This document shows positions 1-5,322 of a DNA stretch of 12,095 bases, in pieces. Source of the stretch: DATKEH01 sp035546355 (GTDB lineage: Bacteria; Acidobacteriota; Thermoanaerobaculia; Multivoradales; JAIOJS01); the NCBI GenBank assembly GCA_035546355.1, contig DATKEH010000160.1, forward strand, positions 1-12,095, in the 5' to 3' direction. Under the pieces are notes generated by a model that saw only the letters and a list, made by a program, of their open reading frames with translations, made no database searches and was not told the origin of the DNA. Each line of letters opens with the position of its first letter. The first letter of the stretch is position 1. The position numbers and the translations under genes are program-made.

Positions 1-3
1 CGG

Positions 4-690
4 CTAGGTCGGCCGCCGTCGCCGCCGGTACGCGCGCCGCACCGCGAAGGCGCAGGCGAGCGCCCACAGGACGCCGCCGAGCCATCCCGCCAGCACGTCG
101 GAGGGGTAGTGGACGCCGAGCACCACCCGCGACGCCCCGACCAGCAGGGTGATGCCCAGCGCCACCGCCATGACGTGGAGCTTGACCGCTCGCCGCGGGT
201 CGAGCGCGGCGACGATCGTCGCCAGCGCCAGGTACACCGCGGCGGCCTGCATCGCATGGCCGCTGGGCCAGCTGGCGGAGGTGACCTCCACCAGATGCGG
301 CACCGCGCTCGGCCGGGGACGCGAGACCAGCAGCTTGATGAGCCGCGACCAGGCGAGGCCGCCGCCCCAGGCGGCGACCACCAGCAGCGCCGCCAGGCCC
401 GAACGCCGCAGCGCCAGGTATCCCGCCACGGCCGCAGTGACCAGGGTCAGCACCGTGCTGCCGCCGAGGGCGGTGACGTCGCGGGCCGCCGAGGCCACCC
501 AGGAAGGCCCCCGCAGGCGAGCCGGATCCTGCGCGTCGCGCAGCCCCAGCAGCAGCAGCTGGTCCAGGTCGTAGGCGGCCTCGCCGAGCATCGCCCCGAC
601 CGCCGCCGAGGCGCCCCACAGCGCCGCCAGCAGGCCCGCGACGACCAACAGGGCCCGCAGCTCCACCGGCTGCCGCCGAGGCGCTTCCAT
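4..690 (-). CDS. PAP2-family membrane phosphatase
   Basis: A 228-residue polytopic membrane protein of the phosphatidic acid phosphatase type 2 / haloperoxidase superfamily. All three signature motifs are intact: KX6RP (K119, R126-P127), PSGH (142-145) and SRX5HX3D (S187-R188, H194, D198). H194 is the expected phospho-histidine nucleophile and H145 the general acid. Hydrophobic stretches lie at about 11-35, 78-93, 98-115, 147-163, 171-188 and 199-218, leaving the active site at the outer membrane face. The family dephosphorylates lipid phosphates such as phosphatidic acid, phosphatidylglycerol phosphate or undecaprenyl pyrophosphate; the substrate cannot be read from sequence. The frame is open upstream to 1143, but that extension is low-complexity and antisense to the next gene, so the ATG at 690-688 was chosen. 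There is no Shine-Dalgarno; a GATAAT hexamer lies 6 nt before the ATG. The basic tail (RRAYRRRRR) is probably cytoplasmic. Confidence 0.93.
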   Translation of the reverse strand: MEAPRRQPVELRALLVVAGLLAALWGASAAVGAMLGEAAYDLDQLLLLGLRDAQDPARLRGPSWVASAARDVTALGGSTVLTLVTAAVAGYLALRRSGLAALLVVAAWGGGLAWSRLIKLLVSRPRPSAVPHLVEVTSASWPSGHAMQAAAVYLALATIVAALDPRRAVKLHVMAVALGITLLVGASRVVLGVHYPSDVLAGWLGGVLWALACAFAVRRAYRRRRRPT

Positions 691-696
691 GGCGGG

Positions 697-702
697 ATTA
701 TC
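697..702 (-). promoter_or_regulatory. candidate -10 element of a leaderless transcript (PAP2 gene)
   Basis: On the minus strand this reads GATAAT, followed by CCCGCC and directly by the ATG of the PAP2 gene. A gap of 6 nt would put the transcription start at the start codon. The hexamer is inside the odd palindrome GGGATTATCCC (694-704). No convincing -35 box is seen. Confidence 0.4.
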
Positions 703-814
703 CCAGGGCGGGGGGAGACGGAGAAACCTCTGCCTGGTGTCTCTTGCGGAGGGGTCGCCGCGCCACCTTCGGGGGTTGGCGTGGTCTGTGCAATGAGCAG
801 CAGGGGAGGTGCCC

Positions 815-1183
815 ATGCGCGAGACCCTCTTCATCGACGAGACCCTTTCCGACAGCCGCCAGGGAGAGCGTCTGGGGCAGGCGTTGGAGCCGGCTGCCGC
901 CGCGCGCTTGCGCCGTACGCAGGTGCTGGTACAGGTGCTGACGGTGCTGGGCGTGGCGATGGCGCTCGGCGGCGCGGCGGTGATGGCCTGGAATCGCGAC
1001 CCGCTATGGACCGGGCTGTTGGTGGGGATCGGCGGCGGGCTCCTGCTGGGGGCTGCCGGAGTGCTGTTCACCCTCTGCCATTGCCCCACCTGCCAGGGAA
1101 CGCTGGGGGCGCAGCGCACCCGCTTCTGCCCGCACTGCGGCATTCGACTGCACCTCGCCGACGAGGGTGACGCGAGCGACTGA
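815..1183 (+). CDS. small membrane protein with C-terminal zinc ribbon
   Basis: A 122-residue protein of unknown function. A polar N-terminus of about 35 residues is followed by two predicted transmembrane helices (about 37-58 and 65-87, rich in Leu, Val, Gly and Ala). A C-terminal zinc ribbon is formed by C90-x2-C93 and C105-x2-C108 (CPTC...CPHC), with an extra C88. The two helices form a hairpin, so both ends should face the cytoplasm. The ATG at 815 is preferred over the in-frame GTG at 809 because the purine-rich GGGGAGG (803-809) sits 5 nt before the ATG and would be consumed by a GTG start. The gene diverges from the PAP2 gene with a 124-bp gap in which no clear promoter is seen. Its last 180 bp are antisense to the 3' end of the convergent SGNH gene. 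The regular cysteine pairs and the good ribosome site argue it is real. Confidence 0.75.
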   Translation: MRETLFIDETLSDSRQGERLGQALEPAAAARLRRTQVLVQVLTVLGVAMALGGAAVMAWNRDPLWTGLLVGIGGGLLLGAAGVLFTLCHCPTCQGTLGAQRTRFCPHCGIRLHLADEGDASD

Positions 1184-3103
1184 CGGCGCCCCGGGCGCCG
1201 CCACCAGCGACAGCTCGGCCAGCAGCTCCCGGCCCTTGCCGTCGATCGCCGGCAGCAGGGCCTCGGCCCGGCCCGCCCACTCGCGGGCGAGCTGCGCGCG
1301 CCCGTGCAGGCTCTCCAGCCCGGCGAGCGAGGCGGCCAGCAACGCCGTCGGCTGGCCCGCGGTTCGCGCCGTCGTCGACGCCTGCTCGAGATAATCGGGC
1401 AGGCGCGCCCGCGCCTCGGCGCCGGCGCCCGCGGCGCGCAGCGCGAGGAGGGTCAGGAGCTGGGCCGCGGAGCGCTCGTCCGACAGGTCGTCGGCGTTGC
1501 CCTGGGCGGCCTCGAGGTAGACCACGGCCCGCTGCGGGTGGCCGAGGGCGAGGGCGGCGCTGCCGGCGAAGAAGGAGATCGGCAAGGCGTAGCCGGCGTT
1601 GCTCGAGGCCCGGCGCCAGCGTTGCACGGCGAACCGCTCCACGGGGTCGAACCGGCGCTCGAGGCGCCGGGTGAGCCTGGCGAAGCGCTCGCCGGCGGCC
1701 TCGTTGTGCCTGCCGATGGGCGAGGCCCGGAACAGGATCGCCATCTTGTGGGCGATGAGGTAGTGCTCCAGGGGGTGCGCGCCGAGACTTCGCGCCAGGT
1801 GGCGCCAGCCAGGCGCTGGTGCGGCGGGCGCGGGCTGCTGGGGCAGCAGGCGGCGATCGCGGATCACCTCGTAGAACGTCTCGGCGAGCAGCGCCTGGCC
1901 GCGCAGGCTGGGATGGACGTGGTCGTAGAAGAGCTCCCAGCCCGGCGCGCCCCCCGCTGCCGCCGCGAAGCTGGCCTCGCAGTCGGCCAGCGGCAGATCG
2001 AGGCGCCGGGCGAGGTCGCGGATGCGGTCGTTGCTCTGTCGCGACGCCCGCCACGGCTGGGCGTCGAGATCGCGGGCGAGCCGGAAGTGTCGGGTCGCCC
2101 CCTCGCGGTCCCCCTGCGCCGCCAGCGCTCGCGCCAGGCCGTGGGCGACTCCCGCATGCCGCGGATGGGCGGCACGCAGGCGCTCCCAGGCGGCCGCGTC
2201 GCCGCCCGACTCCGCGGTCGGCGGCGTCGAGGGCTCGCCGTCGCCGGCGCTCCACGAGGCCAGGGGCGCCAGGTCGCGCTCGTTGCTCGCCACCGTCGCC
2301 AGCACCACCGGCACCCGGTGCCGGCGGGCGGCGGCGGCCAGCCGTTCGAGGTTGCCGACGAGGGTGCGGCCGGCGGCCTCGTGCAGGGGCCCGCCGGGCT
2401 CCACCGCGGGCAGCGCCGCCATCACCTCGATCAGGTTCTGCTCCGGCAGCCGCCCCTCCTGCGCCCCCGGGCGCAGCATCGCCTCGACCCCTTGGAGGAG
2501 GGCGAGGCGGCGCAGCGCGTAGACCGCCTCCATCCCCGTCACCCGCCGCCCCAGGAACTGCCGCGACGCTACCCCGGCGGCGCCGAAGAGCTCGTTGTGG
2601 CCGGTGTAGACCAGCAGCAGATCGGGCTCGAGCTCCTCCAGCGCGGCCTCCCCCAGCAGGCGGACGGGGAAGCTGGCGACGGCGGTCACTCCCAGGTTCA
2701 GTACCTCCACCTGCCGCTCGGGGGCGGCGTGCTGCAGCATGCGGGCGAGGAACTGGGCGGCGGCGAGGTTGCGCGGCAGGGGAAAGCCCTCGACGGTCGA
2801 GGCGCCGAGGAACGCCACCCGCAGCCTCCCCGGCGGCTTGGGCCGCAGCAGCACCTCGCGCCGGTGGGCGCCGAAGACGGCGACGCCGCCCGCCTCGCGG
2901 CGGGCGAAGAACAGCTCCGCCACTCGCGGGTTGACCACGTGCAGGGCGGCGTCTTCTCCGTCCGGTTCCTCGACGAGAGGCAGCAGGAGGGGCGGCGCAC
3001 CGCCGAAGCCGGCGAGCCTGAGGCCGAGCTCGATCGGCAACAGCAGCCCGAGGCCGAAGAGCACGAGGAGCACCCGCTGGCCGGGAGTCGGCGCTCGACG
3101 CAT
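1004..3103 (-). CDS. membrane-anchored SGNH/GDSL hydrolase with helical-repeat (TPR-like) regions
   Basis: A 699-residue protein. The N-terminus is a single signal anchor (about 10-32), followed by an SGNH hydrolase domain (about 92-415) probably outside the cytoplasmic membrane. Visible blocks: GAS with nucleophile S102, the block II Gly in NLG (G138), GHNE (168-171) giving the oxyanion Asn170, and D394-x2-H397 (DHVH). The catalytic set is thus complete. Between blocks III and V is an insert with a TPR-like helical pair (about 303-345). The C-terminal part (about 430-638) is Ala/Leu-rich and helical, also TPR-like. SGNH enzymes hydrolyse esters or transfer acyl groups on lipids and glycans; the substrate is unknown. 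The ATG at 3103 is chosen over the TTG at 3202 because the anchor follows it directly. There is no Shine-Dalgarno; TACCAT lies 8 nt upstream. The last 60 residues (about 640-699) are low-complexity and antisense to the zinc-ribbon gene. Confidence 0.85.
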   Translation of the reverse strand: MRRAPTPGQRVLLVLFGLGLLLPIELGLRLAGFGGAPPLLLPLVEEPDGEDAALHVVNPRVAELFFARREAGGVAVFGAHRREVLLRPKPPGRLRVAFLGASTVEGFPLPRNLAAAQFLARMLQHAAPERQVEVLNLGVTAVASFPVRLLGEAALEELEPDLLLVYTGHNELFGAAGVASRQFLGRRVTGMEAVYALRRLALLQGVEAMLRPGAQEGRLPEQNLIEVMAALPAVEPGGPLHEAAGRTLVGNLERLAAAARRHRVPVVLATVASNERDLAPLASWSAGDGEPSTPPTAESGGDAAAWERLRAAHPRHAGVAHGLARALAAQGDREGATRHFRLARDLDAQPWRASRQSNDRIRDLARRLDLPLADCEASFAAAAGGAPGWELFYDHVHPSLRGQALLAETFYEVIRDRRLLPQQPAPAAPAPGWRHLARSLGAHPLEHYLIAHKMAILFRASPIGRHNEAAGERFARLTRRLERRFDPVERFAVQRWRRASSNAGYALPISFFAGSAALALGHPQRAVVYLEAAQGNADDLSDERSAAQLLTLLALRAAGAGAEARARLPDYLEQASTTARTAGQPTALLAASLAGLESLHGRAQLAREWAGRAEALLPAIDGKGRELLAELSLVAAPGAPSVARVTLVGEVQSNAAVRAEAGALRPQRSLAGGAMAEGEQHSGSPQQEPAADPHQQPGP

Positions 3104-3111
3104 GGCCGCCA

Positions 3112-3117
3112 ATGGTA
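3112..3117 (-). promoter_or_regulatory. candidate -10 element of a leaderless transcript (SGNH gene)
   Basis: Read on the minus strand this is TACCAT followed by 8 nt (TGGCGGCC) and the ATG at 3103. It matches TAnnnT and there is no ribosome site. It is weak alone and is listed because two or three other starts in the window share the arrangement. Confidence 0.25.
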
Positions 3118-3164
3118 GCTGGGGCGGCGTCCGCGCGGGTCGCGGGTCGACGAGATCCAGGTCA

Positions 3165-3193
3165 TTCGTCGCCGGCCCCGCTTGTGTTATCCT
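3165..3193 (+). promoter_or_regulatory. weak candidate promoter for the RRM gene
   Basis: TATCCT at 3188-3193 is a reasonable -10 and has a TG-rich stretch (TTGTGT) just upstream that could act as an extended -10. The matching -35 position (3165-3170, TTCGTC) is poor. If used, transcription starts near 3200 and the RRM mRNA has a leader of about 200 nt. Confidence 0.3.
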
Positions 3194-3319
3194 CGCGGCC
3201 AAAGCGGCGCACCGCCCCGAGAGTCCGGGTGCGCTACCGACCAGAAGAGAGTCCCGAGCCCCTTCCCTCCAGTAGTTGCCTCATCAGACCCCAGGACCGT
3301 GTACCCGCTTTTCCAGACA

Positions 3320-3338
3320 GGCTCCGGGAGTCGGAGCC
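3320..3338 (+). promoter_or_regulatory. hairpin in the leader of the RRM gene
   Basis: GGCTCCG (3320-3326) and CGGAGCC (3332-3338) form a perfect 7-bp stem with a 5-nt loop. No T-run follows, so it is not a terminator. A second, smaller GC stem (CCGCC 3362-3366 with GGCGG 3375-3379) lies just before the ribosome site. The rest of the 296-bp gap between the divergent SGNH gene and the RRM gene shows no open frame I would support. Confidence 0.4.
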
Positions 3339-3399
3339 GCGCGACAGACGATCGGGAGCGCCCGCCTCGCGCGGGGCGGCCCAGCTTGGAGAACGAGAG

Positions 3400-3675
3400 A
3401 TGAAGAGGATCTACGTGGGCAACCTGCCCTTCACTGCGACCGATGACGAGGTCCGCCAGCTTTTCGAAGCTCATGGCGAGGTGACCTCCGTCGACCTGAT
3501 CAGCGACCGGGAGACCGGCCAGCCGCGGGGCTTCGGCTTCGTGGAGATGGATGACGAGGGGGCCGACGCCGCCATCGAGGCCCTCGACGGCACCAGCATG
3601 GGCGGGCGCAACCTGAAGATCAACGAGGCGCGGCCCCGCGGCGAGCGCTCTTTCGGCGATCGTCCCCGCTGGTAG
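3400..3675 (+). CDS. RRM-domain RNA-binding protein
   Basis: A 91-residue single-RRM protein of the bacterial type known from cyanobacteria (Rbp proteins) and many other phyla. RNP2 is IYVGNL (4-9) and RNP1 is RGFGFVEM (43-50). The exposed aromatics Y5, F45 and F47 are the expected RNA-stacking positions. The domain fills residues 2-77, leaving a short basic tail (RPRGERSFGDRPRW) that may add RNA affinity. Such proteins bind single-stranded RNA in the cytoplasm and are often linked to cold response or mRNA localisation; the target here is unknown. The ATG at 3400 is set by RNP2 at residues 4-9 and by GGAG (3388-3391) 8 nt upstream; the frame is open to 3112 but the extension is not RRM-like. 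The gene is monocistronic: it diverges from the SGNH gene and ends at its own terminator 42 bp after the stop. Confidence 0.95.
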   Translation: MKRIYVGNLPFTATDDEVRQLFEAHGEVTSVDLISDRETGQPRGFGFVEMDDEGADAAIEALDGTSMGGRNLKINEARPRGERSFGDRPRW

Positions 3676-3717
3676 CGTGTGCCGCGGGCGGCTCGGGATC
3701 GCTCGCGTCACGACTGC

Positions 3718-3744
3718 AAGGGCCCTCACCCGAGGGCCCTTTTT
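3718..3744 (+). terminator. intrinsic terminator of the RRM gene
   Basis: GGGCCCTC (3720-3727), loop ACCC, GAGGGCCC (3732-3739), then five T (3740-3744). AA at 3718-3719 can extend the stem to 10 bp with the first T residues. On the minus strand only two T follow the stem, so it mainly works in the plus direction. Confidence 0.93.
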
Positions 3745-3766
3745 CTATGCACGCCGAAGGGGGCTG

Positions 3767-3784
3767 GCCAGCCGCCCGGCTGGC
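3767..3784 (-). terminator. possible hairpin terminator for the convergent SGNH-like gene
   Basis: GCCAGCC (3767-3773) and GGCTGGC (3778-3784) form a 7-bp stem with a 4-nt loop, starting about 20 nt after the stop of the minus-strand gene. No U-tract follows on that strand (it continues CAGCCCCCTTCGG), so the call is tentative; the overlapping 12-bp palindrome GGCTGGCCAGCC (3762-3773) is an alternative fold. Confidence 0.35.
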
Positions 3785-3804
3785 GGATCGGTGCCGGCGG
3801 TCGG

Positions 3805-5322
3805 TCACTCGACCCCCTCGATCCGCAGCAGGCGGAGCGAGCGAGGGAGCGGCGCCCCGGGGCCGGCCACGGCGCGGTCCACTCGCAGCTCGACGTCGAC
3901 GGCTGCTCCCACCGGAATGTCCGGCGGCAGCGGGATCTCGACGGTGATCTCCTCCCGGTCGCCGCTTGCGACGGTGAGCTGCCGGCGGCTGCCGCCCGCA
4001 GGCGACGGGATGCGGACCACCAGCTGCAGGGGGTAGAGGAAGGAATCGCGCTCCGCCGGAGCGAGCACCACCCGCAGCGCCTCGACTCCAGCGGCGCGGC
4101 GCACCAGCACGGCGGCGGCCCGGCCGAAGGCCCCGTCCGGGGCGTCGATCAGCCCGACCGTCTGCGGCCAGGCTTCGGCAGAGGCGGTGAAGGTCTCCGC
4201 CAGGTAGCGTCGGCTGTTCTGCCGCAGGTAGTGCTCGCTCGCCGCCTGCCAGTCCTCTGCCGCCGCGCTGCGCCGATGCACCCGCAGCTGCTCGTCACCG
4301 AGCCCCGCCCGCGCCTCGGCGGGCAACGCCGGCCAGCCCAGCTGCTCGGCCACCCCGGCGTAGACGATGCGGGCGTAGAGGTCGTGGGCGGCCGGCGTGG
4401 GGTGCTTGACAGGCGGCGGGTTGCGCCACTCGCCGACCGACAGCTCGGCGGGAGTGACGACGTAGGGCGCGTCGATACCGTTGCCCGCGACCTGCCAGTG
4501 CGCCCACGGCGCGAACCAGGTGCCGGTGAAGAACAGCAGCAGCGGCACGCCTCGCGCCTCCAGCCGCTGCTCGAGCCGGCGCACGGCGGCGAAGGCGATC
4601 TGCCACCGTTGCCGAGAGCGAAACGAATCGACGGCGCGGGTGCGGTAGAAGACCGCCTGATCGTGGCCGAAGTCGTCCCGCTCGATCCCCTGGTAGGTGA
4701 GGGAGCCGTCGGGGAGCACGCGCGCCGAGCTGGTGGTGTCGTTCGGCGTCGGGCAGAGGACCACCACGTCGGGCTGGAGCCGGTCGAAGAAGTACTCGAG
4801 GGCGGCGACTTCGTTGAGCGTGTTGTAGCCGGGCAGCGCCAGCGTCCACGCCTCGACCGGCCGCGCCGCGCCGGCCCAGCGCCCGGCCAGCGCCGCGAAG
4901 CGACGGGGGAAGGCCTGCTCCTCCCGCACGCCCATCCCGAAGGTCCAGGAGTCGCCGACGAACACCGCCCGCAGCGTCCCCGGCGGCTTGGCCACCGGGC
5001 CGGAGCGGTACCCCAGCTCGTTGGGAGTGAAGGTGTCGGCCCAGGCGGACAGGGGCTGACCGGGATGGAGCGTGTAGCCGATGGCGGGGGCGTACCAGGC
5101 CCATGCGTAGATGCCGGGACTCTGGGAGCGCAGCGATCGCGCCAGCGCCTGCCGCTGGTCGGCGGTCAACCCTTCGAGCGCCGGCGGCCGCCGCCTCTCC
5201 TGGAGGAGGAGGAGGCCCAGCACGGCGGTCGCGGCGATGGCGAGGGCGGCGACCGCCGCCAGCAGGCGCGCCAGCGCGGGGCTCGGGTGCGAGGGCGGCG
5301 CGGCCGGGGGAAACACGCTCAT
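3805..5322 (-). CDS. membrane-anchored SGNH-hydrolase-like protein with C-terminal beta-rich domain
   Basis: A 505-residue protein: N-terminal anchor helix (about 17-40), then an SGNH-like domain (about 95-330). Block I is VGDSW with S125 as nucleophile, block II is PGYN (G165), block III is TPND (N194), and block V is KHPTP with H307. An NELGYR motif (101-106) precedes block I, as in many anchored SGNH proteins. The usual Asp three residues before the His is absent (P-V-K-H307). The C-terminal part (about 385-505) is Val- and Pro-rich with alternating hydrophobics and looks like a beta-sandwich. The ATG at 5322 overlaps the TGA of the upstream regulator gene (ATGA), indicating translational coupling and a shared operon; the frame is open further upstream but antisense-like. 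It may act on cell-surface acyl groups, or bind rather than hydrolyse if the missing Asp matters. The substrate is unknown. Confidence 0.85.
   Translation of the reverse strand: MSVFPPAAPPSHPSPALARLLAAVAALAIAATAVLGLLLLQERRRPPALEGLTADQRQALARSLRSQSPGIYAWAWYAPAIGYTLHPGQPLSAWADTFTPNELGYRSGPVAKPPGTLRAVFVGDSWTFGMGVREEQAFPRRFAALAGRWAGAARPVEAWTLALPGYNTLNEVAALEYFFDRLQPDVVVLCPTPNDTTSSARVLPDGSLTYQGIERDDFGHDQAVFYRTRAVDSFRSRQRWQIAFAAVRRLEQRLEARGVPLLLFFTGTWFAPWAHWQVAGNGIDAPYVVTPAELSVGEWRNPPPVKHPTPAAHDLYARIVYAGVAEQLGWPALPAEARAGLGDEQLRVHRRSAAAEDWQAASEHYLRQNSRRYLAETFTASAEAWPQTVGLIDAPDGAFGRAAAVLVRRAAGVEALRVVLAPAERDSFLYPLQLVVRIPSPAGGSRRQLTVASGDREEITVEIPLPPDIPVGAAVDVELRVDRAVAGPGAPLPRSLRLLRIEGVE

Noticed and set aside
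691..1143. N-terminal extension of the PAP2 frame by 151 codons
   Set aside because: Ser/Pro/Arg-rich, antisense to the zinc-ribbon gene, and PAP2 proteins start close to the first hydrophobic segment.
109..1170. 353-codon plus-strand open frame over the PAP2 and zinc-ribbon genes
   Set aside because: Antisense to PAP2 and out of frame with the zinc-ribbon gene; no domain.
1185..1199. GGCGCCC-C-GGGCGCC as a terminator for the zinc-ribbon gene
   Set aside because: The centre is too short for a full hairpin and no T-run follows.
1304..3118. 604-codon plus-strand open frame opposite the large SGNH gene
   Set aside because: Product is Arg/Gly/Glu-rich with no recognisable domain; the minus strand encodes complete SGNH motifs.
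2698..3165. 155-codon minus-strand frame inside the SGNH gene
   Set aside because: Ser/Arg/Pro/Cys-rich out-of-frame shadow.
3104..3202. TTG start at 3202 for the large SGNH gene
   Set aside because: The extra 33 residues are not conserved-looking and would bury the signal anchor; the ATG at 3103 places it at the N-terminus.
3718..3744. Terminator hairpin as a bidirectional terminator for the convergent SGNH-like gene
   Set aside because: On the minus strand only two T follow the stem, and another hairpin lies closer to that gene's stop.
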